Shown here in pieces: positions 1 to 8,822 of a stretch of 55,552 nucleotides of DNA. A model generated the notes under the pieces. The model ran no database searches, was not told the DNA's origin, and was given only the letters and a program-made list of their open reading frames with translations. Each line of letters opens with the position of its first letter. The stretch's first letter is position 1. A program made the translations under genes and the position numbers. Source of the stretch: Candidatus Moraniibacteriota bacterium (GTDB lineage Bacteria; Patescibacteriota; Minisyncoccia; Moranbacterales; UBA1568); the NCBI GenBank assembly GCA_016182385.1, contig JACPGV010000002.1:1-55552 (forward strand). Direction: 5' to 3'.

Positions 1-143
1 AAGGAAACAAGAGAAAAATACCACAAAGAAGCATCTTTGAGAGAAAGGAGAGAAAAGGGAGAAAAGAGGAAGAAGGCATACGAAAGAAAGAGTTTTTGAC
101 CTCTTTAGTATACCGTACTTTTCTGTGGTGTGGGAAGGGAGCT
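1..143. other. intergenic edge, no gene seen
   Basis: Purine-rich stretch downstream of the leftward ABC permease gene. No convincing reading frame, RNA gene or clear terminator is visible. Confidence 0.4.
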
Positions 144-1340
144 TTACTTATAACGGAGGGCATCAAGTGCGTCAATATGAGAGGCTTTGCGTGCCGGAAA
201 GACACCGGTGAGAAAGCCGACAAAGGCACCGAAAGCAATAACTGTTGAAATAAACCAAAGCGGACTGAAGAAAAGATCGACAGATTCTCCGCCAAAGCGA
301 CTGGCCACGAGGTTGATAAGAGCATTGAGCACTTGTCCTTCAATGTATCCTAAAATGACCCCGCCGAGCGCTCCCAGAAAACCCATAAGAGTCGATTCCA
401 TAATGAACATCATTGAAATACTCATGCGAGAAGCGCCGATAGCTTTCATGATACCAATTTCTTCGGTGCGTTCAAGCAACGCTATGGTCATGGTATTAAA
501 CATTCCGATAGCGGAAACAACGAGAGCAATCATACCAAACACCATAAGAACAATTTGAACGGCACGGAATACCTTGTTTGCTTGATCAATGGTCTCAGAA
601 ATAGAAGATGCGATGAATCCGCGTTGTTCAATTTCTTGACGTACCAAATTGAGGATATCTGTAGAACGGCACTTCACTTTAAGTTTCGTGTAGCTAGTAA
701 GAGGAAATCCAGTGAGCGAATCAAGAGAGAGATACACGATATTTTCTTCTCCTGAAACAACGCCGACGATGGTATAAGTATTTTCAGGAGTGAAAGAAAG
801 GCCCTGACTTGTTTGTTCGCTTTCTTCGTTTTGAAACAAAGCAAGAGTAACGGGTGTTCCGATCATTTCTTCCGCTGGCTTGCTAAAGACTTGCGCGACG
901 GCGGTGGTGATAACAATACTGGTTGTTTCTTCTTTCGTAAAAAGCTTGCCCTCTTGTATTTTGAGACCTTCGTTTTTGAGAAGAGAAGCAGTCGAGCTTA
1001 CGGTGTTAACGTCGAGCGTGATATCACCGAATTTTCCTTGGCCGGCCAGTTCCAATATCGGAATAACGTCGGCAACGTTGGGAATATTTTTTATTTCCGC
1101 GATGGTGGCACTGTCGAGTGCCTCCGGTCCGTTTTCATCGCCTAGTGTGACATCGAGCGTAACAAGGGCGTCAGAAGTAGTAATTTTTTTGAGGAGGGTG
1201 TTTTGCAATCCATAGCCGAAAGAAACGAGAAAAATAATGGCGGCGATACCGACGCTCATACCGAGAATAGTCAAAAGCGTTCGCATGGTGCGTGCTTTAA
1301 ACATACGGAGAGAAAGTTTGAGGATATCGAAGAAGCGCAT
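144..1340 (-). CDS. MacB-type ABC transporter permease (FtsX domain)
   Basis: Permease of a MacB/LolCE-like ABC exporter, which probably couples ATP hydrolysis to export or extraction of an envelope substrate. At 398 residues it shows the family plan: an N-terminal membrane segment at about 20-45 (LLTILGMSVGIAAIIF), an extracytoplasmic MacB_PCD-like domain to about 260, then an FtsX domain with three membrane segments including ERTEEIGIMKAIGASR at about 290-305, the coupling-helix region typical of the family. The gene for the cognate ATPase ends 4 bases upstream, so both are co-transcribed leftwards. The substrate cannot be told from the sequence. Confidence 0.9.
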   Translation of the reverse strand: MRFFDILKLSLRMFKARTMRTLLTILGMSVGIAAIIFLVSFGYGLQNTLLKKITTSDALVTLDVTLGDENGPEALDSATIAEIKNIPNVADVIPILELAGQGKFGDITLDVNTVSSTASLLKNEGLKIQEGKLFTKEETTSIVITTAVAQVFSKPAEEMIGTPVTLALFQNEESEQTSQGLSFTPENTYTIVGVVSGEENIVYLSLDSLTGFPLTSYTKLKVKCRSTDILNLVRQEIEQRGFIASSISETIDQANKVFRAVQIVLMVFGMIALVVSAIGMFNTMTIALLERTEEIGIMKAIGASRMSISMMFIMESTLMGFLGALGGVILGYIEGQVLNALINLVASRFGGESVDLFFSPLWFISTVIAFGAFVGFLTGVFPARKASHIDALDALRYK

Positions 1341-1343
1341 AGA

Positions 1344-2648
1344 TTAACTGTATTTTATAAGCATAATAATCTCTATTTCACGCACTATTTTTTCGGCGGT
1401 ATGTTTATGAAGTCCGGCACCGCCCTTGGCAACGGGCGTATCGAAATATTTTGCGAGCTCCACTTGTCCTACTTGGCTAGCAAGGCGCATCTGCAGGGCC
1501 TCCTCGAAATTTTTTTCTTGCTCAGTGGAGAGATGAAGATTGAACAATTCTTTGAGATAGCGGGAAAGAGAAGTGGTCGCTTGCCCCGGTTTTTCTTTGA
1601 GTGTTTGTGATTGTTCGATGATTTGATTTGTACGTATGGCAAAAGAATTGGCGCGTAATTTGTTCCAGCCAGCCCCACCATCATCGAGATCAAGATCGAG
1701 GCGATCGGCAAATGTTTCGGTAGTAATATTTTTGAAGAGGAGTTCTTTCAGGAAGGCTTCCGCCATACTAATTTGTTCTTCGGTGAGTTGCGAGAGAAGG
1801 TGTGCAAGAAGCTGTTTGGCTTTGAAGGGAACAAGGAGCACGTCAACCTGTTGAGGAAGAAGACTCTTGAAGGAATTCATAAGCATTTGCAATTCATTTG
1901 ATTCTGGAGATTTTTCGACCTCTGTTTTTTTGACGGATTCGATGGGCCGTTTTTCTTTGTGAACCTCTTCTTTGATAATGCGACCGTCTTTCATGTAAAT
2001 AACCCGATCCGCGTAAGGGAGATGTTCCGGGTTATGCGTTACCATGATGACGGTTTTTTTGTCGACCTCATTCAACTCTTTGAGAATTTTGAGTACGTTT
2101 TCAGCGCTTTCGCTATCGAGGTTTCCGACCGGTTCGTCGGCAAGAATAATTTCTGGATTATTGACAAGAGAGCGGGCGATAGCAACACGTTGTTTTTGAC
2201 CGCCGGAAAGTTGACTGGGAAATTTGTCTGCTTGTTCGACAATGCCGAAACGACGTAGGAGCTTGATACCTGATTGCTTGCGTTCACGAGGAGCTTCCCC
2301 GATGAACATTTTTGGGAGACAGACATTTTCGAGAATGTTGAGTGAGGAAATGAGATAAAATGCCTGAAAGATCATGCCGATCTTATTTTGATGAAGATCG
2401 AGCTCTTCTTTGCGGGACATTTTGGCGATAGAAATTCCCTGGATGGAAACGTCTCCGTACGTGGGAGATTGGAGCCCGGAAATAGAGTAAAGGAGCGTTG
2501 ATTTACCACAACCCGAGGGACCAAAAATAATCACATATTCATGTGGATAAATGGCGAGATTTGTTTCTTCGAGTGCGCGCGTTTCGTTGGATTTTCCCTG
2601 ATTGTAGATAATGCGCAGTTTATCAACAACAATAATAGGTTCACTCAT
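1344..2648 (-). CDS. ABC transporter ATP-binding protein (MacB/LolD type) with C-terminal repeat extension
   Basis: ATPase subunit that energises the neighbouring FtsX permease. The ATPase domain fills about residues 1-225 and has Walker A (GPSGCGKST), signature (LSGGQKQR), Walker B (IILADEP) and the switch His (VTHNPEH). The start at 2648 (MSEPIIVV) is chosen because the frame upstream of it has no homology and a GAAAG ribosome site precedes it. The family is usually about 230 residues. Here another 190 or so follow, containing two related helical units that each end in D-x(4-5)-GGAG followed by K and A. The extension may be a regulatory or partner-binding part; its function is unknown. Confidence 0.9.
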   Translation of the reverse strand: MSEPIIVVDKLRIIYNQGKSNETRALEETNLAIYPHEYVIIFGPSGCGKSTLLYSISGLQSPTYGDVSIQGISIAKMSRKEELDLHQNKIGMIFQAFYLISSLNILENVCLPKMFIGEAPRERKQSGIKLLRRFGIVEQADKFPSQLSGGQKQRVAIARSLVNNPEIILADEPVGNLDSESAENVLKILKELNEVDKKTVIMVTHNPEHLPYADRVIYMKDGRIIKEEVHKEKRPIESVKKTEVEKSPESNELQMLMNSFKSLLPQQVDVLLVPFKAKQLLAHLLSQLTEEQISMAEAFLKELLFKNITTETFADRLDLDLDDGGAGWNKLRANSFAIRTNQIIEQSQTLKEKPGQATTSLSRYLKELFNLHLSTEQEKNFEEALQMRLASQVGQVELAKYFDTPVAKGGAGLHKHTAEKIVREIEIIMLIKYS

Positions 2649-2738
2649 GATTTTTCTTTCAGTAATGTTTTTATCATACCACATATTTTTTCTCATATTA
2701 AGCCTTTTTGTTTGCTCAGCAGTTTATTTTTTGATAAT

Positions 2739-2834
2739 ATGAAAGACATGAAAGAATTGCGTGTTGTGATATTATTCGGGATGGTGCAGGTCATTTTTTT
2801 GACTCTTTTGGGTATATTTTTTCTTTGGTTTTGA
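2739..2834 (+). CDS. possible 31-residue membrane peptide
   Basis: Tiny frame MKDMKELR followed by one hydrophobic span (VVILFGMVQVIFLTLLGIFF). It ends 5 bases before the next gene's ATG, so translation could be coupled. A -10-like TAATAT at 2735-2740 overlaps the first ATG, so translation may begin at the second Met (2748). No clear ribosome site is visible. It may simply be leader sequence. Confidence 0.3.
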   Translation: MKDMKELRVVILFGMVQVIFLTLLGIFFLWF

Positions 2835-2839
2835 TAAAA

Positions 2840-3568
2840 ATGCTTACGATACTATTGCACAAGTTGTTTTTTGCTCATGATATTGCGAGCGGCATTCTTG
2901 CCAGACATCTTTTTTTTGTAAAACGATTCTTGCTATTCATTGCTCACGCAAGCCTTTTGGGATTCTTGTTTCCGGAATGGAGGAAGGAGTTTGGTTCACT
3001 TGCGGCTACAGTGCTTATTATTATTTTGTTTTTAAGTCCGCTTGCCAAAATATCGGGAATGCGATTGTTGGCGCAGTGTTTGGCCTTACGACGAGAACTG
3101 GGGATTTTGATGGGATATCTTGCTTTGGTGCACGGACTCGGGTTTTTATTGGATCCAAGATTTTTTCATCGTTTTATAGAGCCGTTTCTTTGGTCGGAAG
3201 TTTTTTTTATCAATCCCGGAATTCTTTTTGGTGGCGTAGCTCTTTTTGTAACATTTCCCCTTTTGTGTACCTCTAATGATCTTGCTTTGCGATTTTTAGG
3301 TGGAAAAAAGTGGAAGCTGCTGCATCGTTTAGTGTATGTCCTTTTCGCTACCGCTCTTTTTCATCGTTTTTTTATGCGAAGCGGACAAGCTCTGGATGTC
3401 GTAAGTTTGTTACAGGCTTTTCTACTTGGAGGAGGATATGTTTTAGTAAAAATACTGGCGTGGAAGAATTTTTCTCCTTCTTTGGAGAAAGGAATTTTTT
3501 TTGTAGCGAATCAATATAAAAAATATACGGAAAACAAGATAATGGTAAGAGGAGAAGAAAATAAATAA
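2840..3568 (+). CDS. ferric-reductase-like / MsrQ-like transmembrane protein
   Basis: Polytopic membrane protein of 242 residues with about six hydrophobic segments, resembling the ferric-reductase-like transmembrane (YedZ/MsrQ, heme b) domain. Family marks are RRELGILMGYLALVHG, with the Arg pair and a likely heme-ligand His, and LHRLVYVLFATALFHRFF, with two more His. ATG 2840 is preferred over the upstream TTG at 2825. It stands just upstream of two thiol-redox genes, so a role passing electrons through the membrane is reasonable. No flavin or NAD domain is attached, so a partner is needed. The exact reaction is unknown. Confidence 0.7.
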   Translation: MLTILLHKLFFAHDIASGILARHLFFVKRFLLFIAHASLLGFLFPEWRKEFGSLAATVLIIILFLSPLAKISGMRLLAQCLALRRELGILMGYLALVHGLGFLLDPRFFHRFIEPFLWSEVFFINPGILFGGVALFVTFPLLCTSNDLALRFLGGKKWKLLHRLVYVLFATALFHRFFMRSGQALDVVSLLQAFLLGGGYVLVKILAWKNFSPSLEKGIFFVANQYKKYTENKIMVRGEENK

Positions 3569-3589
3569 ATTACTGATTTTATGTAGAGT

Positions 3590-4816
3590 ATGCGATACGC
3601 GTTGTATTTTTTGGGATTCTTTTGGGTATATTTTTTTTCGGTGCCGGTTTTGGCGAGCGAGGTTGTTTTTCCGCCTGTTTCCATAGATGTTTTTGAGCGA
3701 CAAGATTGCGCTCATTGCCAGGCAGAAAAAGCCTATCTTCTTGATTTGCAAGGAAAACGTGACGATTTTGCTGTTCGTTTTATTGATATTGATACAGAAG
3801 AAGGAAAACAATTGTTTGATCGTTTTACCGCCTCGCAGGAGCTTTCTCGAGCGACGCCCATCACCGTTATTCACGGTACCGTGTTGCAGGGTTTTGATAG
3901 CAAAGAAACAACCGGTACGCGCATTGAAGCTCTTGTGGAGATTGCTTCAGGGGCGGATGCTATCACGATTGACGATCTTCTTTCGGGAAAAAAAAGCACC
4001 ATAGAAAAATCCCAAGGAGCGATTTGTGATAGCGAGACGGGTATTTGTACTATGCCAAAAGCCGATTCTTTTTTGATAACACTTCCATTTTTTGGCACGG
4101 TCATCGATGTGGCTGAATATTCTCTCCCTGTTCTTTCCGGAGTTTTGGGACTTATTGATGGCTTTAATCCTTGCGCTATGTGGGTATTGGTTACGTTTCT
4201 TATTGTCTTGGTTCAGATGGAGTCACGTGAACGCATGTTCATGGTTGCCGGGCTTTTTATTGTGGCGGAGGCTATCATGTATTATCTTATTTTAAATGTA
4301 TGGTTTACCGCGTGGGATTTTGTTGGGCTTGATCGAATCGTGACGCCTATCGTTGGTATGGTAGCGGTCGGTGGTGGATTATTTTTTCTTTACGAGTGGT
4401 ATACATCGGATGGGACATGTAAGGTGGTTGATCTTGAGGGACGAGCGAAGATTTCCGGCAGAATAAAAAAATTAGCAAGCGAACCTTTCACGTGGATGAC
4501 GGCTTTTGGGGTGATAGCGCTTGCATTTTCCGTGAACGTAATCGAATTTGCTTGCTCGATCGGTATTCCGCAGGCTTTTACCAAGATCATTGAAATAAAC
4601 AATCTTGGTTTTTGGCAGACGCAATTCTATATGTTCGATTACATTTTCTTTTATATGGTTGATGATTTCCTTGTTTTTGGGTTGGCGTTTTGGGGCTTTG
4701 AAAAGCTTCATTTGACGGAAAAATATTCCAAGTGGTCGAATCTTATCGGGGGAATTCTCATGATTCTTTTGGGATATTTGCTTATTTTTGAGCCGGCGTT
4801 TTTGCGTGTTCTCTAG
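3590..4816 (+). CDS. DsbD/CcdA-like membrane protein with N-terminal thioredoxin-like domain
   Basis: Likely moves reducing equivalents across the cytoplasmic membrane to extracytoplasmic thiol proteins. A signal-like hydrophobic stretch (1-22, ending VLASE) leads to an external thioredoxin-like domain with active-site CAHC at residues 40-43. From about 170 to the end lie six or more membrane spans of the DsbD/CcdA type, with a Pro-Cys in GFNPCAMW and a second Cys in EFACSIGIPQ that fit the paired membrane cysteines of the family. The domain order, thioredoxin first, is reversed compared with classic DsbD. The next gene is a DsbA-like oxidoreductase, a plausible partner. Confidence 0.8.
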   Translation: MRYALYFLGFFWVYFFSVPVLASEVVFPPVSIDVFERQDCAHCQAEKAYLLDLQGKRDDFAVRFIDIDTEEGKQLFDRFTASQELSRATPITVIHGTVLQGFDSKETTGTRIEALVEIASGADAITIDDLLSGKKSTIEKSQGAICDSETGICTMPKADSFLITLPFFGTVIDVAEYSLPVLSGVLGLIDGFNPCAMWVLVTFLIVLVQMESRERMFMVAGLFIVAEAIMYYLILNVWFTAWDFVGLDRIVTPIVGMVAVGGGLFFLYEWYTSDGTCKVVDLEGRAKISGRIKKLASEPFTWMTAFGVIALAFSVNVIEFACSIGIPQAFTKIIEINNLGFWQTQFYMFDYIFFYMVDDFLVFGLAFWGFEKLHLTEKYSKWSNLIGGILMILLGYLLIFEPAFLRVL

Positions 4817-4872
4817 GAAGATTACGCAATAAATGCTATACTGTGACGGTAAGTTATAATTATCAATATTTT

Positions 4873-5712
4873 ATGGAGACAGAAAATCTTCCAGTTTCGC
4901 CAGAAACGGAAAAAAGAAGTTGTGTTTGTGGTGCCAGTAAAGATGCGATGGTCATTGCCGGAGCTATTCTTTTGGGGAGTCTTATTATTGCCGGAGTGCT
5001 TTTTATGACACTCTGGAAACCCGTTTCTGAGAGCGCGGTGCCGACTACTAAACAGGAAGAAGCAAAAAAACCGGAAAAGCCGGAAGTAACCATGGATGCC
5101 ATCAAAGCACTCTTTAATGAGAGAAATCTTGTTTTTGGTGATAAAGAAAGCAAGGTATTGTTTGTTGAGTTTAGTGATCCAAGTTGTCCTTATTGTCATG
5201 TTGCCGCTGGAAAAAATCCCAATTTGAATAAAAAGATTGGCACGCAGTTTACCATGGTTAAGGACGGTGGAGCGTATGTGCCGCCGGTTTTGGAAATGAA
5301 GAAATTGGTGGATGCCGGAAAGGCCGGATTTGTTTGGTTGTATACCAATGGTCATGGGAATGGCGAGATGGGAACCAAGGCTATGTATTGTGCTCATGAG
5401 AAGGGAAAGTTTTGGGAAGTGCATGATTTGCTCATGAGCGCGGCCGGATACGATGTTTTGAATACCACGGTAAAAAATGAAAAAAGTAAAGCTAATGTTT
5501 TGGCAAACTTTTTGAAGAGTGCTGTAGCGCCTACTGATATGAGAAGCTGTTTGGAAAGCGGTCGTTATGATGACCGTATTGCTGAAAATAGCGCCGCGGC
5601 CGGAAGTCTCGGTGTTGGTGGTACCCCGAATTTTTTCGTGAACACAGCCAATTTTACAGGGGCATACAGTTTTAAGGATATGCAACCGATTGTTGACCAG
5701 TATTTGCAGTAA
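4873..5712 (+). CDS. DsbA-family thiol:disulfide oxidoreductase, membrane-anchored
   Basis: Extracytoplasmic disulfide oxidoreductase or isomerase, 279 residues. ATG 4873 (METENLPV) is chosen over the frame's earlier Met because the preceding 10 residues look like leader. One N-terminal membrane anchor (VIAGAILLGSLIIAGVLFM, about 26-44) is followed by a DsbA/DsbG thioredoxin fold with active-site CPYC in DPSCPYCH and the cis-Pro loop GGTPNFF near the end. It is the last gene of the thiol-redox group and is closed by a strong terminator, suggesting it works with the upstream DsbD-like protein. Confidence 0.85.
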   Translation: METENLPVSPETEKRSCVCGASKDAMVIAGAILLGSLIIAGVLFMTLWKPVSESAVPTTKQEEAKKPEKPEVTMDAIKALFNERNLVFGDKESKVLFVEFSDPSCPYCHVAAGKNPNLNKKIGTQFTMVKDGGAYVPPVLEMKKLVDAGKAGFVWLYTNGHGNGEMGTKAMYCAHEKGKFWEVHDLLMSAAGYDVLNTTVKNEKSKANVLANFLKSAVAPTDMRSCLESGRYDDRIAENSAAAGSLGVGGTPNFFVNTANFTGAYSFKDMQPIVDQYLQ

Positions 5713-5729
5713 GAAAGATTTGATAGACG

Positions 5730-5757
5730 AGAGCGGCCCCTGTAAGGCCGCTCTTTT
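5730..5757 (+). terminator. Rho-independent terminator after dsbA-like gene
   Basis: Perfect 8-bp GC-rich stem GAGCGGCC / GGCCGCTC with a 7-base loop, followed by TTTT. Confidence 0.9.
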
Positions 5758-5795
5758 CGTTTCTTCTGAAAGCGAAAATTGCTATACTGATAGAT

Positions 5796-7337
5796 ATGAA
5801 AATGACATTACAGGATGTATTGCGACAATGGAGAGATAATCAGGCTCGCATGGAGGGAGTGGAGGGTTTTCGTGTTTTACCGAACGCCACTCTTTTTTCT
5901 TTGGCCGAAAAAAAACCGCAAACAAAAAACGACCTACTTTCCATAAAGGGCATCAAAGAAGGAAAATGCAGAAAATATGGCGCTGCATTGTTACGTATCA
6001 TCGAAGAACAAACTATCGAGAAAGAGACAGGAGAAGAATTTTTTCAGGAAGGAGCCGAGAAGTCTTCTCGCGGCGAGAGCGATATTTTGTCTGTTGGTCA
6101 ATTTCTTGATGGTGTTAATGCCGAACTTTCTGGAATGGCGGCTCGAATACGTGGCGAGGTATCAAGCGTCGATGAGCGTGAACGAGTGGTTTATTTTACA
6201 CTCAAAGATGAGGAAGGAACCCTCTCCTGTCTCATTTTTCAGTATCAATATCGAATATCTGGCGTGATGCTTAAGATTGGTGACGAAGTTATTGTTGAAG
6301 GAGTTCCGGAAGTATATAAACCAAACGGTCGTTTAAGTCTTCGGGTGGGAGTCATTGAGTTGTGCGGTGAGGGTGCTTTACAGAAGGCCTATGACGCGTT
6401 GAAATTAAAATTGGAACAAGAAGGGGTTTTTTCTCCTGAGCGGAAACGTCTTTTACCCGAGCTTCCCCAGCGTATCGCGCTTATTACGTCCGAACAAGGT
6501 GCGGCTATTGGTGATTTTACTACCAACCTTGGGAGACACGGATTGACTGTGCATTTTTGTCCGACAAGCGTTGAAGGAAAAAGAGCGACAGTTGAAATTA
6601 TTGAAGCCATTCGTTTTTTTCAACGACAGAAAGAATCTTACGATATTCTCGTTCTTGTTCGTGGTGGAGGAAGTCTGGAGAGTTTACAAGCATTTAATAA
6701 TGAAATGTTGGTGCGGGAAATAGCTTCTTCAAAAATACCAACGCTTCTTGGGGTTGGTCATGAAAAAGATATCACTTTGGCCGCTCTTGCTGCCGACACA
6801 ATGGTATCTACGCCCACCGCCGCCGCACGAACACTTTCTTTTTCTTGGGAAAAGGCGAGTGGTCTGTTGCGGCAGATGGAACAGCATATTTTTCAGGCAT
6901 ATGAAAAGGCTTTTCTGGTAACCAAGTATCGTTTACGTCAATATGCTCAAAATCTCTCCGAACAACTTGATGTGTATATTAAAGTACAGAGTGGTTTTCG
7001 GGAGAGACTCTTTCTTTGTTTTTCAAAAATAGAGTATGCTTTACGGGAACAGAGACAAAAAAGCATATTTTTCCAGGAAACGTTATTGCGGCGTTTTGCC
7101 GTGGCGCTTGAGACAATAGGGCAATCCTGTAAGCATACTGAGGAGGCGCTTCATCGATACGATCCAAAGCGAGCGCTTCGTTTGGGATACAGTCTCATTA
7201 AAAAAGAAGGTCAATTGGTGCGGAGCGTACGCGCGGTGCGTGCGGGAGATATGCTTTCTGTCCGCTTGGCTGACGGACGATTGGATTCACAGGTATTGAA
7301 CGTGTATAATGAAGAGGCTGAAACAGAAACCCTATGA
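5796..7337 (+). CDS. xseA: exodeoxyribonuclease VII large subunit with N-terminal HRDC-like domain
   Basis: Catalytic subunit of exonuclease VII, which degrades single-stranded DNA from both ends. Residues about 75-190 form the OB-fold (RGEVSSVDERERVVYFTLKD), followed by the XseA catalytic core with RGGGSLESLQAFN and GVGHEKDITLAALAAD, then long helices ending in the small-subunit-binding region (KRALRLGYSLI). An extra N-terminal segment of about 70 residues, with LSIKGIKEGKCRKYGAALL, looks like an HRDC nucleic-acid-binding domain, normally found in RecQ and RNase D and not in XseA. The stop overlaps the start of xseB by 4 bases, so the subunits are translationally coupled. Confidence 0.92.
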   Translation: MKMTLQDVLRQWRDNQARMEGVEGFRVLPNATLFSLAEKKPQTKNDLLSIKGIKEGKCRKYGAALLRIIEEQTIEKETGEEFFQEGAEKSSRGESDILSVGQFLDGVNAELSGMAARIRGEVSSVDERERVVYFTLKDEEGTLSCLIFQYQYRISGVMLKIGDEVIVEGVPEVYKPNGRLSLRVGVIELCGEGALQKAYDALKLKLEQEGVFSPERKRLLPELPQRIALITSEQGAAIGDFTTNLGRHGLTVHFCPTSVEGKRATVEIIEAIRFFQRQKESYDILVLVRGGGSLESLQAFNNEMLVREIASSKIPTLLGVGHEKDITLAALAADTMVSTPTAAARTLSFSWEKASGLLRQMEQHIFQAYEKAFLVTKYRLRQYAQNLSEQLDVYIKVQSGFRERLFLCFSKIEYALREQRQKSIFFQETLLRRFAVALETIGQSCKHTEEALHRYDPKRALRLGYSLIKKEGQLVRSVRAVRAGDMLSVRLADGRLDSQVLNVYNEEAETETL

Positions 7338-7540
7338 CCACAAAAAAATCTCTCAATGAATCTTTGAAGAAACTGGAAACGATTGTTCGCTGGTTTGATG
7401 ATCAGGAGGCAGTAGATGTCGAGCAGGGTTTGCAAAAGGTCAAAGAAGGAGCGCTTCTTATTCAAGAAAGCAAGATCCGACTCAAAGAGATTGAGAACGA
7501 ATTTATAACAGTAAAAAAAGAATTGGAAAAAGAAGAATAA
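7334..7540 (+). CDS. xseB: exodeoxyribonuclease VII small subunit
   Basis: Small helical subunit (68 residues) that binds the C-terminal helices of XseA. It has the usual size, a conserved start (SLNESLKKLETIVRWFDD) and the helical GLQKVKEGALLIQESKIRLKEIENEF region. It starts in an ATGA overlap with the xseA stop. Confidence 0.9.
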   Translation: MTTKKSLNESLKKLETIVRWFDDQEAVDVEQGLQKVKEGALLIQESKIRLKEIENEFITVKKELEKEE

Positions 7541-7563
7541 GTTTTATTGATTCAATCATCTTT

Positions 7564-8799
7564 ATGGGACAACTTCTTCAATTTTTGCGGGTAGTATTGT
7601 TGCAAGCGGCCGGACTGGTGATTGCTTTTGGAGCCGGCTTCGGATTCGCTTGGTCTTTGTTGAAAAGAATTTTTATTACCAGAACACGGAAAGTATTGTT
7701 TGTGGTATTTTTGTTTGGTGTCGGCCTTTTTTTCATTTCTTCGCAGGTGCTTCCCAATACGGTGGAATATCCGTTATTTATGAAAACGTTCGGACCGTCA
7801 ATGACTCATCCGGGGTTGCCGTTCAAAAATATTATAAGTTTTTTTCGTCATCTTGACGGATTTGAGAGAGTGGAAAACATCGCTCGCAATCCGAATGAAG
7901 TACCGGCACCGATTTCCCGTGATCATGAGGAAACGGTAGATGTTTTTTTGGAAACAAAAGAAGTGATTGCGGAAATCGCTCCCGGAATTTTTTATAATTA
8001 CTGGACATTTGATGGAAAAGTTCCCGGCCCCTTTTTGCGGGTGCGGGAGGGCGATAAGGTACGGGTGCATATAAAGAATAATGACACGAGTTTACATCCG
8101 CATAACGTTGATTTTCACGCTGTTACCGGACCGGGTGGTGGTGCAACGGTTTCTACAGTGATGCCCGGGGAGACAAAAGAATTTTCTTTTAAAGCGCTTC
8201 AGCCGGGACTGTATATTTACCATTGTGCGATTCCCAATGTGGCGGTGCATATGACCCATGGCATGTATGGACTTATTTTGGTAGAGCCAAAAGAAGGATT
8301 GCCGAAAGTGGACAAGGAATTGTACGTGGTTCAGGGGGAGTTTTATTCGACGGGAGCGCTTGGCAAGGAAGGATTGCAGGTATTCGATGGTGAGGCCATG
8401 CTTGATGGTCATCCGCAGTATATTGTATTTAATGGAAAAACCGGCGCTCTTGTTGATACCATGGAAGCAAAAGTTGGTGAGCGGGTACGTGTTTTTTTCG
8501 GAAATGGTGGAGTGAATCTGATTTCGTCGTTTCATGTGATTGGAGAGATATTTGATAGGGTGTATTCGGAAGGCGGCATTGGTGGAGATGTGCATCATAA
8601 TGTTCAGACGACACTTGTTCCGGCCGGTGGAGCCACGATGGTAGAGTTCACTCTTGAAGTTCCTGGAAAGTACATGTTCGTTGATCATGCGCTCGCGCGT
8701 TTGGATCGAGGGTTATGGGGGGTGCTTTCGGTAAGCGGGGAAGAAAACAAAGAAATTTTTGATGGCGTCATGGACACCCGTCCAATAACCGGCCATTAA
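7564..8799 (+). CDS. nirK: copper-containing nitrite reductase (NirK type), membrane-anchored
   Basis: Two-cupredoxin-domain protein of the copper nitrite reductase family, which reduces nitrite to nitric oxide at a type 2 copper fed by a type 1 copper. By comparison with Alcaligenes NirK, the type 1 ligands are His180, Cys221, His229 and Met234 (HCAIPNVAVHMTHGM). The type 2 ligands are His185, His220 and His375 (VDHAL). The catalytic Asp (183, NVDFH) and His (324, SSFHVIG) are both present. Unlike textbook periplasmic NirK, the N-terminus has two membrane spans (about 12-33 and 44-63), so the enzyme is tethered outside the membrane. No electron donor (azurin, cytochrome c) is encoded nearby. 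A laccase-like role is less likely because the full catalytic set is kept. Confidence 0.88.
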   Translation: MGQLLQFLRVVLLQAAGLVIAFGAGFGFAWSLLKRIFITRTRKVLFVVFLFGVGLFFISSQVLPNTVEYPLFMKTFGPSMTHPGLPFKNIISFFRHLDGFERVENIARNPNEVPAPISRDHEETVDVFLETKEVIAEIAPGIFYNYWTFDGKVPGPFLRVREGDKVRVHIKNNDTSLHPHNVDFHAVTGPGGGATVSTVMPGETKEFSFKALQPGLYIYHCAIPNVAVHMTHGMYGLILVEPKEGLPKVDKELYVVQGEFYSTGALGKEGLQVFDGEAMLDGHPQYIVFNGKTGALVDTMEAKVGERVRVFFGNGGVNLISSFHVIGEIFDRVYSEGGIGGDVHHNVQTTLVPAGGATMVEFTLEVPGKYMFVDHALARLDRGLWGVLSVSGEENKEIFDGVMDTRPITGH

Positions 8800-8822
8800 A
8801 GAAAAAATAAAAGGAGGGTGAT

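Noticed and set aside
4822-4870. Second start for the DsbA-like gene at 4843
   Set aside because: The 10 extra residues are not hydrophobic or conserved, and TATACT at 4838 looks like a -10 box immediately before them.
4822-5685. Minus-strand frame of 287 codons
   Set aside because: Antisense to the DsbA-like gene, which has the CPYC and cis-Pro motifs.
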